DNA of 41,260 nt from a virus, in IMG/VR virus record IMGVR_UViG_3300027773_000184, positions 1 to 41,260 of that record; one strand, given 5' to 3'. This document shows, in pieces, positions 6,364-14,845 of the stretch. A program made the position numbers and the translations under genes. Each line of letters starts with the position of its first letter. Position 1 is the stretch's first letter. The notes under the pieces are model-generated. The model was not told where the DNA came from and did no database searches. It worked only from the letters and a program-made list of their open reading frames with translations.

Positions 6364-8332
6364 GGAGCGCGGCGCCCTCCTTAAGGCCTTCGCCAAGGGC
6401 CTGCGCCCGCAGCCCGTCGTCTCTCCCGCCGCTTGGGGGCGCGATCATTTCATCGTCCCCGTCGGCCCGGCCAAGGGCCAGCGCCTCGACCTAACGCTCA
6501 CACCTTACGTCCACGAGCCGCTCGAGCAACTCAGGGCCGATTCGCCGCACACCGAGATCGCGGTCAAAAAATCTGCCCAGACCGGCTTTTCGACCTTGGG
6601 CCTTGTCTGGATCTTTACCCTCATCGATACGGCGCCCGACGATATGATGATCGTCCAGCCCACAATCACCGCCGCGCGCGACTTCAACGAGGAGCGTCTC
6701 GACCCGGCGATCAAGGCAACGCCTGCGATTCGCCGCAAGATCCGCCCGCAGCGCTCGCGCTCGGCCGAAGGCTCGACGACGCTCTCGAAAAAATTCCAGG
6801 GAGGCCGCCTTATCCTCACCGGCGCCAATTCGGCGACAGACCTTTCGGCCAAAACGGTCCGCTACGCCTTGGCCGACGAGGTCGATCGCTGGCCGCAAGA
6901 CCTCGACGGCCAGGGCGACCCGATGGCCCTGCTCGATGCGCGGCAAATCTCCTTCTCGCGCACGGGCAGCCATAAGAAGCTCGTCATCTCGACGCCGACC
7001 ATTAAAGGTGCCTCGCGGATCGACAGGGCCTACGAGGCTGGCGATCAGCGCAAATGGCTGATGCCCTGCCCGCATTGCGGCACAGAGATCGATTTTCAGT
7101 TCTCGCAGATGCGCGGCGAGCGGGTCGCCCCGTTCGAGGCCCATTACATCGCCCAGTGCTGCGGGGCCCGGATCGATTCCTGGCAGCAGCGCGAGATGGT
7201 TTTGAAAGGCCGCTGGCAGCCAACCCGCCCGGGCCCCGGACGCCAGCCAAGTTATCATATCAACGCCCTCGCCTCGCTGCTGACCAGCTGGGACAAGATC
7301 TGGGCCGAGTGGCTGAAGGCTGACGGCGACCCGCTCGCCGAAAAAGGCTTCGTCAATCTCTGGCTCGGCGAGAGCTATGAGGAGCAGGGCTCCGATCTCG
7401 ACCCCTCGAAGATTGCGGTGCGCACCGAGGATTATCCGCGCAACACCGTGCCTCCGCATGTCGGCCGCACGGTCTTCGTGGTTGACGTTCAGGACGATAG
7501 GCTCGAATGGGCGCTCTGGGGTTTTGGGCCGCCTCCAACCGCCGTAACGCCCGAGCAATGGCTGATCGCCGCCGGCGCGATCGAGGGCGATCTCAATGGC
7601 GAGGCGCCCTGGATCGAGCTCGAAGCCTTGGCCGCACGCCAATGGCCCCATTCCGGAGGCCTTGCGTTCCCGGCCGATGCGCTCGGCATCGACACCGGCG
7701 GCCATCACACCCAAGCGGTCTATAAATTCGTCTGGCGCAAGCGCAAATGGCGCGCCCTTAAGGGCGCGTCGACCCGGGACGCTGTCCTCCTCTCCTCGCC
7801 GAAATGGATCGAGGTTAAAAACAATTTCGGCCGCCGCCTCTTTCGCGTGCCGCTCTACTTCGTCGGCACGCACGACTTGAAAGTCTGGCTCAACCGCGCG
7901 CTTAAAAGCATCGAGCAGGACCAAGACATGCCGGGGCGCCTGCATCTGTCGCGCGAGATCGCCGACGAGGCCTATATCGAGCAGATGGCGGCCGAGGTGC
8001 TCGTGGGGCGCGCGCGCCGCGACGGCCGGGTGGTCATGGAATGGAAAAAGATTAGGGCCCGCAACGAGGCCTTGGATCTTGCCGTCTATGCGAGAGCGCT
8101 CGCCTTCGGCCCGCATCCAAACGGGCTCGGCATCGACCGCGTCGGCCGCGCCCGCTGGTCTGAAATTCTCGCTGAGCGCCACGCCGCCCGGGGCGAAGTC
8201 AAGGACCTCTTCGCGCCGGAGAGGAGCCCTCAGCAAGAGGAGCGTAGCGTCTTGAAGGATGAAGGGCAGGTAAAACCGGCTGATCCAAAGCGCCCCTTCG
8301 CCGGCGGCCGCCGTAAGGGCTGGCTGAGCTAG
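6320..8332 (+). CDS. Terminase large subunit, GpA family
   Basis: This 670-residue ATPase-nuclease cuts concatemeric DNA at cos and pumps it into proheads. The Walker A-like motif KKSAQTGFST lies at about residues 83-92, and the Walker B pair is D186-E187 in VRYALADEVDRWPQD. A CPHC pair and a QCC group (about 249-282) form the zinc-like insertion of the GpA family. Nuclease acidic residues probably include those in FPADALGIDTGGHHT and near the C-terminus. Length is typical for GpA (about 640-680). The C-terminal tail (about residues 634-650) is encoded by DNA resembling a Rhizobiales intergenic palindrome. It overlaps the small subunit gene. Confidence 0.96.
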   Translation: MQTQTVAQTPSRFREERGALLKAFAKGLRPQPVVSPAAWGRDHFIVPVGPAKGQRLDLTLTPYVHEPLEQLRADSPHTEIAVKKSAQTGFSTLGLVWIFTLIDTAPDDMMIVQPTITAARDFNEERLDPAIKATPAIRRKIRPQRSRSAEGSTTLSKKFQGGRLILTGANSATDLSAKTVRYALADEVDRWPQDLDGQGDPMALLDARQISFSRTGSHKKLVISTPTIKGASRIDRAYEAGDQRKWLMPCPHCGTEIDFQFSQMRGERVAPFEAHYIAQCCGARIDSWQQREMVLKGRWQPTRPGPGRQPSYHINALASLLTSWDKIWAEWLKADGDPLAEKGFVNLWLGESYEEQGSDLDPSKIAVRTEDYPRNTVPPHVGRTVFVVDVQDDRLEWALWGFGPPPTAVTPEQWLIAAGAIEGDLNGEAPWIELEALAARQWPHSGGLAFPADALGIDTGGHHTQAVYKFVWRKRKWRALKGASTRDAVLLSSPKWIEVKNNFGRRLFRVPLYFVGTHDLKVWLNRALKSIEQDQDMPGRLHLSREIADEAYIEQMAAEVLVGRARRDGRVVMEWKKIRARNEALDLAVYARALAFGPHPNGLGIDRVGRARWSEILAERHAARGEVKDLFAPERSPQQEERSVLKDEGQVKPADPKRPFAGGRRKGWLS

Positions 8333-8373
8333 TCAGGCATGCGGGCATGCGGATGCGGGCATGGAGTGAGCCA

Positions 8374-8469
8374 ATGGATCAAGTCACCAAGGCGCGGATG
8401 ATCCTTGCCGTTCTCTTCGCGGCGGCAGTGCTTGTGATGCGGATTTGGCAGATCGGGGCCAAGGATTGA
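8374..8469 (+). CDS. 31-residue membrane microprotein
   Basis: ATG at 8374 to TGA at 8467-8469 encodes MDQVTKARMILAVLFAAAVL followed by VMRIWQIGAKD: one hydrophobic helix flanked by charged residues. The stop shares a base with the start of the gpW-like gene (TGATG), so translation is probably coupled. A weak GAG-containing ribosome-binding site precedes it. Function unknown; similar tiny membrane ORFs between terminase and portal genes are plausible but I cannot name a family. Confidence 0.45.
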   Translation: MDQVTKARMILAVLFAAAVLVMRIWQIGAKD

Positions 8470-8687
8470 TGAGCGGCCAAAGCCCCTTCACCCAGGCGCA
8501 GCTCGATGCTTTGACCAATGCCATCGCGCAGGGGGTCACCAGCGTCGAATATAACGGCCGCAAGGTGACCTATACCTCGATTCCGCAGATGATTGCGCTG
8601 CGCGACCGGATGATGCGCGAGCTCGCAAAACAATCCGATGGCGTGCCGCGCCCGCTCGCCAACCGCGCCGTGTTCGTCAGGCAGTAG
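8469..8687 (+). CDS. gpW-like head-tail joining protein
   Basis: A 72-residue protein with a predicted helix (FTQAQLDALTNAIAQG), a beta hairpin (VTSVEYNGRKVTYTSIPQMI) and a second helix (ALRDRMMRELAKQ). This alpha-beta-beta-alpha layout, the short length and the position between large terminase and portal are those of lambda gpW, which completes the filled head so that the tail can bind. The ATG at 8469 is preferred over an in-frame TTG at 8445 because it is coupled to the upstream stop. Confidence 0.75.
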   Translation: MSGQSPFTQAQLDALTNAIAQGVTSVEYNGRKVTYTSIPQMIALRDRMMRELAKQSDGVPRPLANRAVFVRQ

Positions 8688-8696
8688 CGCGCTCGC

Positions 8697-10205
8697 ATGG
8701 GCCTCTTCGACCGCGCGGCCGCTCTCTTTTCATCCAAAGCCGCGGCCAAGAGCCAATTGGCCGATCTTTCGCAAGAGATCGCCCGCAGTGTCCGTCTTGA
8801 ACTCGCCAAGCGCCATTACGACGCGGGCCGCGTCAGCCGCGCGACATGGGGTTGGCTTGCGCCCTCGACCTCATCGAACGCCGAGATCTATCACGCGCTT
8901 GTCACGCTCAGAAACCGCACCCGCGACATGGTGCGCAACAATCCGCACATGGCGAAGGCGCTTCGCGTCCTCGTCAACAATGCGGTCGGCACCGGCATCT
9001 CGGCCACGGCCCGTACTGGAGACGAGGCGCTCAATAAAAAAATCAACGAGCTTTGGAGCGCCTTTATCGAAGAGTGCGACTTCGCCGGCCAGCTGGACTT
9101 CTATGGCCTGCAGCGGCTCGCCGTGCGCTCGATGCTCGAGGGCGGCGAAACCCTCGTCCGCCGCCGGATCGCGCCGGATAAGCGTGTGCCCTTAGAGCTG
9201 CAGCTGCTTGAGGGCGACTATCTTGATCACCGCAAGAACGAGGAGCTAGAGACCGGCCGCATTCATCAGGGCATCGAATTCGATGGCAACGATAAGCGGC
9301 GCGCCTATTGGGTGTTCCGCAATCACCCGGGCGAATTCCCCTTCACGATCCCGATGTCCTTTGTCTCGGACCGGATTCCGGCGGCGCAAATTCTGCATCT
9401 CTACGAGATCCAGAGGATCGGCCAAATCCGCGGCGTCTCCTGGTTCGCGCCGGGCCTCCTGAAGGCGCGCGAGCTCGACACCTATGAGGAGGCCGAGCTC
9501 GTCCGCAAGAGGATCGAATCCTGCGTCACCGCGATCGTCATGGGCGCGGATGACGAATCCGAGGAGGGAATCGCCCCGAAGGTCGTCGACGCCAATGGCG
9601 ATAAGGTCGAGCAATTCGAGCCCGGCCTCATCGCCATTGCCCGCGGCTCGAAGGACATCAAATTCACCCAGCCCGCAGCAACCGGCGGCTATTCGGAATA
9701 TAAGCGCACCCAGCTACAGTCCCTCGCGGCCGCCTGGGACATGACCTACGAGCTTTTGACGGGCGATCTTTCCCGCGTCAATTTTTCTTCGATCAAGGCC
9801 GGAATCAACGAATTCCGCCGCTCGATCGAGGTCCTGCAATGGTCGACCATCATGCCGATGATGATGCGGCCCGTTTGGCGCTGGTTCATCGATCATGCGG
9901 TTGCGGCGGGCGAGCTTCCGGCGGGAACGCCCTCAGCGGTCGAATTTACGACGCCGAAATTCGAGGCGGTAGACCCTGTTAAGGAGACGGATGGCGATAT
10001 TGCCGCGGTGCGCGCGCTGTTGATGACGCCGCAAGAGGCGATCCGCCGCCGCGGCTATGATCCCGATCAAGTGCTGTCCGACAGCGCCGCCTGGCACAAG
10101 GCGCTCCTGAAGGAAGGCATCGTCTCCGATGCCGATGCGGCGCAGGTCGGCAAGGCGGGCGCGAATACGGTCGCGGCGGCTGCCGATACGGGCAGCGGCA
10201 ACTAG
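8697..10205 (+). CDS. Portal protein, lambda gpB family
   Basis: The 502-residue portal forms the dodecameric ring at one head vertex through which DNA passes. Family features are visible: WLAPSTSSNAEIYHALVTLR near residue 50, RDMVRNNPHMAKALRVLVNN, VGTGI, EGGETLVRRRI, the QLLEGDYLD strand, VPAAQILHLYE-like RIPAAQILHLYEIQRIGQIR followed by GVSWFAP, and LLTGDLSRVNFSSIKAGINE near residue 360. Length matches the family. It starts ten bases after the gpW-like gene and precedes the protease-capsid gene by twenty bases, in the lambda order. Confidence 0.95.
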   Translation: MGLFDRAAALFSSKAAAKSQLADLSQEIARSVRLELAKRHYDAGRVSRATWGWLAPSTSSNAEIYHALVTLRNRTRDMVRNNPHMAKALRVLVNNAVGTGISATARTGDEALNKKINELWSAFIEECDFAGQLDFYGLQRLAVRSMLEGGETLVRRRIAPDKRVPLELQLLEGDYLDHRKNEELETGRIHQGIEFDGNDKRRAYWVFRNHPGEFPFTIPMSFVSDRIPAAQILHLYEIQRIGQIRGVSWFAPGLLKARELDTYEEAELVRKRIESCVTAIVMGADDESEEGIAPKVVDANGDKVEQFEPGLIAIARGSKDIKFTQPAATGGYSEYKRTQLQSLAAAWDMTYELLTGDLSRVNFSSIKAGINEFRRSIEVLQWSTIMPMMMRPVWRWFIDHAVAAGELPAGTPSAVEFTTPKFEAVDPVKETDGDIAAVRALLMTPQEAIRRRGYDPDQVLSDSAAWHKALLKEGIVSDADAAQVGKAGANTVAAAADTGSGN

Positions 10206-10225
10206 CAACGTTTAAGAGGGAAACG

Positions 10226-12331
10226 ATGGCCGTAGAGACAGGCGAGAGCCATGCTCGCGATCCTGGCTTGGACATTGAAGTCTCCGTCCGCGAGAATGCG
10301 AGTGAAATGAGCGCCGGAGGCGCGCCGCTCTTGAGCCAAGAGGAAGATCACGTGGCCGAAGATATGGGCGATGAGGGCGAAGAAGGCCGGACGCCTCGCC
10401 CCAAGCGCCCCAAGCGCTCCCCGGCGATCGTCCTTGGCACCCGCGGCATGGAAATGGTGCCCTCATCGCTCAATGAGGAGGAGCGCACCATTGAGATGAC
10501 CGCGGCGACCGGGACGCCGGTGCGCCGCACGGACTTGTGGAGCGGCGATGAGTATGACGAAGTGCTCGACATGTCGGAGCGCTCGGTCCGCCTCGACCGC
10601 CTGAACATGGGCGCGCCGCTCCTCGATAGCCACGACTATTATAGCGGCACACGTGCGATCCTCGGCGCGATCGTTCCCGGCAGCGCGCGAGTTTCGGACG
10701 GCAGGCTCATTGCCAAGGCCAAATTCTCCCGCTCGGAGCAGGGCGAGCGCGCCTTCCGCGACGCCAAGGATGGAATCCTGCGCCACGTTTCGGTTGGCTA
10801 TCTCGTCCACAAGCGCAAAATTGACGATAAAACCTCCCCGCCCATTCACCTGGCCATCGATTGGGAGCCGCACGAAATTTCTGCGGTCGCCATCCCCGCC
10901 GACCATCACGCGGGTTTTCGCAGCGCTGAATTTCGCAGCGCGCCAGTAGCCTCCAAAGGAGAGCCCATGACCGAAGTGAAGGCGGAGGCTGCGCCCGCCA
11001 TGGATCAGCGCGCCATCGAAGAGACGATCAGGGCCCGCGTCGAGTCCGAGCTCAAAGCCGAGCAGGACCGCCGCGATGGTATTGCCGAAATTGCCCGCAA
11101 GCTCTCGCTCCCGGCGGAATTCGCCGAGGAGCACATTCGCGCCAAAACCTCGCTGGAGGAGTTCCGCGCCAAGGCCATCGACAAGACGGCCGAAATGGAG
11201 CGCGAGGCCCCGGCAAGCAGCCTCAATCCGCGCGGCTTTCCAGCCTATCTGCCGCTCGCCCGCCCCGGCCGCAAGGAGCCCGAGGCCGGCGCGCGCGCCA
11301 TGCGCATGATCTCCTGCGTCGGCATAGCCCGCAAGTTCGGCCTCTCCCCGATTGAGGTCGCAACCCGCAACATGGGCGACGATCCGGTTGGCCGCGACAT
11401 GGTCGTGCGCGCCATGCAGGCCTCGATTGGCTCGGCGGGCGGCTATCTCATCCCAACCGAGCTCTCGGCCGAGCTTATCGATCTCTTGCGCCCGCGCACG
11501 GTCGTGCGCAGGGCGACGCCCGCCTCGCGCCAAATATCGATCCCGCGCGGCAATCTGCGCATGGGCCGCATCAACCAAGGCGCGACCCTCGGCTATGTCG
11601 GCGAGGGCACGTCGAGCGCGGCGACCCAAGATGTTATCGGCGACATTAATTTCTCGGCCCGCAAGGCTAAGGCGATCGTGCCGATCTCGAACGATCTGAT
11701 CCGCTTCGCTCAGGGCTCGGCCGATGCGCTGGTGCGCGACGATCTCATTCGCCAGCTCGCCGTTCTCGAGGATACGGCCTTCCTGCGCGGCATGGGCACG
11801 CAATGGACGCCGAAGGGGATGCGCTTCCTCGCTGCCTCGGCGAATATTATCGCGTCGCAATCGGGCTATTCGACCGCCACGGCGATTTCCGACATGTCGA
11901 GCCTCGTCAATGCTCTCGAGGCAGCCGCGGTGCCGATGACCAATCCGCATTGGTTCATGTCGCAGCGCTCGAAGAACTTCCTCTATGATCAGCGCGACAG
12001 CGTCGGCGGGTTCCTGTTCCGGGCCGAGATGGACCGCGGCACATTCCGTGGCATTCCCTTCTCCTGGACGCAATCGATCCCCCAGAATCTGGGCGTCGGC
12101 GGCAATGCCTCCGAGATCTATCTCGTTGACATGGACGAATTCATCATCGCCGATGTTCCAGGCCTCATGATCGACGCCTCGCAGGAGGCCTCCTATTCGC
12201 CGGACGGGTCGAGCCTCGTCTCGTCCTTCGACAAGGATGAGACGGTGATCCGCGTCATCGCCGAGCACGACTGCAACGTCAAGCATACGGCGTCGGTTGG
12301 CGTCCTCACCAGTGTTCTTTGGGGCACCTGA
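10226..12331 (+). CDS. Fused prohead protease, scaffold and HK97-fold major capsid protein
   Basis: A single 701-residue frame covers three functions normally split over two or three genes. Residues about 80-235 resemble the HK97 prohead protease (family U35): LLDSH with H136 and HVSVGY with S189 as the probable catalytic His and Ser, and ISAVAIPADHHAGF at the domain end. Residues about 250-330 are charged and helical, as expected for a scaffold/delta domain. Residues about 345-701 read as an HK97-type capsid (MQASIGSAGGYLIPTELSAE, then ISNDLIRFAQGSAD, TQWTPKGMRF, MIDASQEASY). An in-frame ATG at 10967 with a strong ribosome-binding site could give a free 454-residue scaffold-capsid. RBS for the full frame is GAGGGAAACG before the ATG at 10226. 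Confidence 0.95.
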   Translation: MAVETGESHARDPGLDIEVSVRENASEMSAGGAPLLSQEEDHVAEDMGDEGEEGRTPRPKRPKRSPAIVLGTRGMEMVPSSLNEEERTIEMTAATGTPVRRTDLWSGDEYDEVLDMSERSVRLDRLNMGAPLLDSHDYYSGTRAILGAIVPGSARVSDGRLIAKAKFSRSEQGERAFRDAKDGILRHVSVGYLVHKRKIDDKTSPPIHLAIDWEPHEISAVAIPADHHAGFRSAEFRSAPVASKGEPMTEVKAEAAPAMDQRAIEETIRARVESELKAEQDRRDGIAEIARKLSLPAEFAEEHIRAKTSLEEFRAKAIDKTAEMEREAPASSLNPRGFPAYLPLARPGRKEPEAGARAMRMISCVGIARKFGLSPIEVATRNMGDDPVGRDMVVRAMQASIGSAGGYLIPTELSAELIDLLRPRTVVRRATPASRQISIPRGNLRMGRINQGATLGYVGEGTSSAATQDVIGDINFSARKAKAIVPISNDLIRFAQGSADALVRDDLIRQLAVLEDTAFLRGMGTQWTPKGMRFLAASANIIASQSGYSTATAISDMSSLVNALEAAAVPMTNPHWFMSQRSKNFLYDQRDSVGGFLFRAEMDRGTFRGIPFSWTQSIPQNLGVGGNASEIYLVDMDEFIIADVPGLMIDASQEASYSPDGSSLVSSFDKDETVIRVIAEHDCNVKHTASVGVLTSVLWGT
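10955..10969 (+). promoter_or_regulatory. Internal ribosome-binding site and start inside the protease-capsid fusion
   Basis: AAAGGAGAG at 10955-10963 is followed at a good distance by ATG at 10967, in frame with the long gene (codon 248). It falls exactly at the boundary between the protease domain and the scaffold/capsid domains; translation from here would give MTEVKAEAAPAMDQ onward. This mirrors lambda C/Nu3, where the scaffold is made from an internal start. Confidence 0.7.
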
Positions 12332-12333
12332 TA

Positions 12334-12369
12334 GCAAGCCGTCTCTCCTCGCGGGAGACGGTGGCTTGC
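12334..12369 (+). repeat. Hairpin after the capsid gene
   Basis: GCAAGCC at 12334 pairs with GGCTTGC ending at 12369, and CGTCTC pairs with GAGACG inside. The core CTCCTCGCGGGAGA is shared with the ~50-bp hairpin repeat found at 13781, 14791, 17278 and 17822. No T-run follows, so it is more likely to protect the capsid mRNA end or attenuate than to terminate. Confidence 0.65.
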
Positions 12370-12407
12370 TCATCGTCCTTCCCTCCGTTCCATAAGGAAA
12401 CCATCCC

Positions 12408-12830
12408 ATGCATCCCCGCTTTCTCGATATCGGCGGCTATCTCAAGACCATCGTCAGCGCGCTCAATGGCGCGGCTTCTGCAGCCGTCAACGGTTCTGCC
12501 GTTCAGCTCGTTGGCCCAGGTTATGATTATCAGAGCTGTCAATTTGTTGTCGCGAGTGGCGCCGCCACCGGCAGCCCGACTGGCATTTCTGTCGCCGGCA
12601 AGATTCAGGATAGCGCCGACGGATCGACCGGCTGGGCCGATGTCGCTGGCGCGGCGATCACCGCGATCACGCAATCGAATGGCCAGGCAAATATCAATGT
12701 CAATCTGCGCGGCACGCGCGGTTATATCCGCGCTGTTGTGACGCCAACTTTTACTGGCGGCGCCTCCCCAGCGATTCCCGTCGCGGGAATTCTCGTCCTC
12801 GGCGGCGCATCCGAAGATCCGGCTGTCTAA
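12408..12830 (+). CDS. Probable head decoration protein
   Basis: The 140-residue protein begins MHPRFLDIGGYLKTIVSALN and is otherwise beta-rich with many Ala, Gly, Ser and Thr residues, e.g. QSCQFVVASGAATGSPTGIS and RGYIRAVVTPTFTGG. Such small beta proteins directly after the major capsid gene are often head decoration or stabilisation proteins. A good ribosome-binding site (AAGGAAACC) precedes the ATG. Assignment rests on position and composition; no catalytic motif is visible. Confidence 0.6.
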   Translation: MHPRFLDIGGYLKTIVSALNGAASAAVNGSAVQLVGPGYDYQSCQFVVASGAATGSPTGISVAGKIQDSADGSTGWADVAGAAITAITQSNGQANINVNLRGTRGYIRAVVTPTFTGGASPAIPVAGILVLGGASEDPAV

Positions 12831-12844
12831 TCGGAGCCTAATTC

Positions 12845-13051
12845 ATGAAAATCGTCAGGTTTCTTAAGAACGATCTTCCTTATTTGAAGGGAGAGATCGC
12901 TGGGTTTCATGTCCAACGGGCGGACCATCTCATCGCCCTTGGCGTTGCCGAGCTTTATGGCGACGGCATGCCGAAAAAGGTGGGCGGCAGGCTGCCTCCG
13001 CAGCCAGGGGAGTTCGGCTGGGAGCCTCCGAAGGCGGGCAAAGCCGCGTGA
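12845..13051 (+). CDS. Small head-region protein
   Basis: A 68-residue product, MKIVRFLKNDLPYLKGEIAG then FHVQRADHLIALGVAELY, ending with a glycine/proline-rich tail. The N-terminal half resembles the short SH3-like proteins that follow capsid genes in alphaproteobacterial prophages, where residues such as Y-KGE and A..LI..GVAE recur. Its TGA overlaps the GTG of the next gene (GTGA). Function unknown; a head-completion accessory is the likeliest guess by position. Confidence 0.6.
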   Translation: MKIVRFLKNDLPYLKGEIAGFHVQRADHLIALGVAELYGDGMPKKVGGRLPPQPGEFGWEPPKAGKAA

Positions 13052-13377
13052 TTCTCGCCTGGCCCGACGTCCTAAAATCGCCAGCGGACGTCAAAAACGT
13101 TTCGCTCGATTGGACGAGCCTTCTGCCGGCGGGGACGCTCGCGATTGCGTCCCATTCGGTTGCGGTGGACGTCGAGAGCCTCTCCGGGTCCGGCTATGGA
13201 GACTTCATTCCGATCGGCATGGGCGGCGTGTCGGCCCTGGACAAGGGCGTCTCGGGCCTCGTGCAGACAATCCAAATCTCCGGCGGCAATCTCGACTCCT
13301 ATTCGGTTGTCTTTGCCACCGCGGGACTTGCCGACGGCACGCAGCTCACCCGCTGCTTTAAGGTTCTGGTCCGGTGA
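13048..13377 (+). CDS. Hypothetical head/connector-region protein
   Basis: This 109-residue protein starts at a GTG that overlaps the previous stop and ends in a GTGA overlap with the next gene, so it belongs to a tightly coupled set. The sequence is beta-rich: SLDWTSLLPAGTLAIASHSV, VQTIQISGGNLDSYSVVFAT, TRCFKVLVR. It resembles a small Ig-like or tail-associated fold but no family is recognised. Context between capsid and tail genes suggests a virion protein. Confidence 0.6.
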   Translation: MILAWPDVLKSPADVKNVSLDWTSLLPAGTLAIASHSVAVDVESLSGSGYGDFIPIGMGGVSALDKGVSGLVQTIQISGGNLDSYSVVFATAGLADGTQLTRCFKVLVR

Positions 13378-13778
13378 GCGTGGCGTTTCGCGGCTATGCG
13401 GCTGCCGCGGCACAAGTGCTTGACCAAATCTTCGGCGAGCCCTTCATCATCCTGCCGATGGCCTATGTTGGCGGCAAATATGTTGCCGACACGTCGCGCG
13501 CGCAGGCCTCGGTGACGGCGATTTACACAGAAAAGGCTGTATTTTCGCAGCCCATTGGGCAGAGAAACGCAGCGGCAACGTCGCAAACGATCGTTGCCGA
13601 GCATGCGACGGCCTATGATTCAATCGAAATTCTAAAAGCGGCCGTGCCTTACGATGTAAGGGCCAAGGACCGCTTCAAACGCCTGTCTGATAACACATTT
13701 TTTGAGGTCCAAGGCGTCTTGAACGACGATTTGGACCATGTGAGCTTCCGCGTCACCAAAATGGGCCCGCAGGTTTAA
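13374..13778 (+). CDS. Probable head-tail attachment protein (gpFII-like position)
   Basis: A 134-residue protein starting at a GTG overlapping the upstream stop. The C-terminal half (AVPYDVRAKDRFKRLSDNTF then FEVQGVLNDDLDHVSFRVTK) has the strand pattern of small head-tail joining proteins such as lambda gpFII, which record a property and its conversion near R..D.....F.V..V. Sequence identity to gpFII cannot be judged here. It is the last gene of the head block before a hairpin repeat. Confidence 0.6.
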   Translation: MSVAFRGYAAAAAQVLDQIFGEPFIILPMAYVGGKYVADTSRAQASVTAIYTEKAVFSQPIGQRNAAATSQTIVAEHATAYDSIEILKAAVPYDVRAKDRFKRLSDNTFFEVQGVLNDDLDHVSFRVTKMGPQV

Positions 13779-13780
13779 TC

Positions 13781-13830
13781 CCGTCTCCCTTCGCGGGAGA
13801 AGGTGGACGCGAAGCGGCCGGATGAGGGGT
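13781..13830 (+). repeat. Hairpin/RBS repeat, copy at 13.8 kb
   Basis: CCGTCTCCCTTCGCGGGAGA forms a stem-loop, then AGGTGGACGCGAAGCGGCC forms a second, and the copy closes with GGATGAGGGGT. The GAGGGG at 13824-13829 lies six bases before the ATG of the next gene, so the repeat supplies its ribosome-binding site. The same module recurs at 14791, 17278 and 17822. Confidence 0.85.
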
Positions 13831-13834
13831 TGTC

Positions 13835-14041
13835 ATGGCTTGGATGTGGCTCCTTGGCCTCATATGGGCGATTGGCTTTTTCGCCCTCGTCGAGGGCTAT
13901 GCGCTTCGCCATCCAGACCGGCAGTGGACGCTTTCCCGCACCATCGCCACCATTGGCGAGGCCTGGCCGCTGTCGATCTGGCTCTGCGGCGCTTTCGCCG
14001 GCGGCCTCGCGGTGCATTTTTTCTGGCATTGGTGCCCATAA
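13835..14041 (+). CDS. Small two-helix membrane protein
   Basis: The 68-residue product has two hydrophobic helices: WMWLLGLIWAIGFFALVEGY and WPLSIWLCGAFAGGLAVHFF, joined by a polar loop with RHPDRQWTLSRTIA. The ATG at 13835 uses a ribosome-binding site lying in the hairpin repeat. It is followed after one base by the start of the next gene. A conserved membrane protein in a phage structural operon, function unknown; holin activity is possible but the lysis genes lie elsewhere. Confidence 0.65.
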   Translation: MAWMWLLGLIWAIGFFALVEGYALRHPDRQWTLSRTIATIGEAWPLSIWLCGAFAGGLAVHFFWHWCP

Positions 14042-14042
14042 G

Positions 14043-14789
14043 TTGAGCGCCCTTTCCCGCACCTGCCTGCGGCTCGCCGCCTGCGCCGCGCTGCGCAATG
14101 CGACGATTGCGGGCGGGAATGTGTTCGACAGCCGGATTGAGGCTGTCGATCTTTCCGACGATCAGCCAATCGCCGGGGCAATCGCCGTCTATACCGAGCA
14201 GGACGACGGCGAGGCCTTGTCCTCCCAAAACGGCGGACCGCCCTTTGTCCAGGATGTCGAGCTCATTCTCGAAATCACCATGCAATGCCGCGTGGTGAAG
14301 GCCGATGGTTCTTACGCCGCCGCGACACCGGCGACCGATGACGAGCTTGAGGCGACGATTGATCTGATCGAGACCCAGGCCGAGCTTGCCCTTTTCCGCT
14401 CCTATGCGGCAGCCTCGGTCTTGTTCCGCACGGCCGCTAAGCGGCCGAAGCACAAAAGTTCGATTCGCTTCACCGATCCCAAGGCCGGAGAAAAGCTCGC
14501 CGTCCGCTATGTGACTTATAAAATCGAGATCGACGATCGCGAGATCCCGGTTACTGACGGGACGCAGACGGGCTTCAACCGGTTGCCCTATCCCTTTTCC
14601 GCCATTGCGCCCAAATGGCCGGATGGCCCGGAGAAGGAGAAGGCCACGGCGCTCGCCGCCCTCCTCGCCGGTCAAACGCCGCCCGCCTTCCTCGGAGTCA
14701 TTTCTACGGTGACACCGCCCGCATCGACGCAGGCAACGGGCACTCGGCCAGAGCCCAATCGCACCGAAACCTGGAGCCCGCCGCAATAG
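14043..14789 (+). CDS. Probable tail terminator/completion protein
   Basis: The 248-residue frame is taken from TTG at 14043, one base after the upstream stop; the frame is open much further upstream but that part overlaps two real genes and the repeat. The N-terminal region LSRTCLRLAACAALRNATIA then AGGNVFDSRIEAVDL is typical of proteins placed before the sheath gene in Mu-like phages (gpU/gp37 position), which cap tail polymerisation. DVELILEITMQCRVV and AVRYVTYKIEIDDRE form beta strands. The start has no clear ribosome-binding site, so translation is probably coupled. Function is inferred from position and general sequence pattern. Confidence 0.65.
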   Translation: MSALSRTCLRLAACAALRNATIAGGNVFDSRIEAVDLSDDQPIAGAIAVYTEQDDGEALSSQNGGPPFVQDVELILEITMQCRVVKADGSYAAATPATDDELEATIDLIETQAELALFRSYAAASVLFRTAAKRPKHKSSIRFTDPKAGEKLAVRYVTYKIEIDDREIPVTDGTQTGFNRLPYPFSAIAPKWPDGPEKEKATALAALLAGQTPPAFLGVISTVTPPASTQATGTRPEPNRTETWSPPQ

Positions 14790-14790
14790 A

Positions 14791-14840
14791 TCCTTCTCTC
14801 CTTACGGGAGAAGGTGGCTGCGAAGCAGCCGGATGAGGGG
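14791..14840 (+). repeat. Hairpin/RBS repeat, copy at 14.8 kb
   Basis: TCCTTCTCTCCTTACGGGAG starts the copy, GGCTGCGAAGCAGCC forms the second stem, and GGATGAGGGG closes it. Its GAGGGG (14835-14840) stands five bases before the ATG of the DUF2635 gene and is the only ribosome-binding site in view. Compensatory changes keep the second stem (GGCTGC/GCAGCC here, GGACGC/GCGGCC-like in other copies). Confidence 0.85.
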
Positions 14841-14845
14841 TCATC

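Noticed and set aside
6491-8236. Very long minus-strand open frame (581 codons) opposite the large terminase
   Set aside because: It is the antisense shadow of a GC-biased real gene; the plus strand has full GpA-family motifs and the minus frame has none.
10463-12409. 648-codon minus-strand frame opposite the protease-capsid gene
   Set aside because: Arg/Ala-rich composition without motifs, fully opposite a well-supported gene.
13803-14042. Longer N-terminus for the tail terminator candidate (start at 13803)
   Set aside because: It would translate the hairpin repeat and run opposite in phase through the well-supported two-helix membrane gene.
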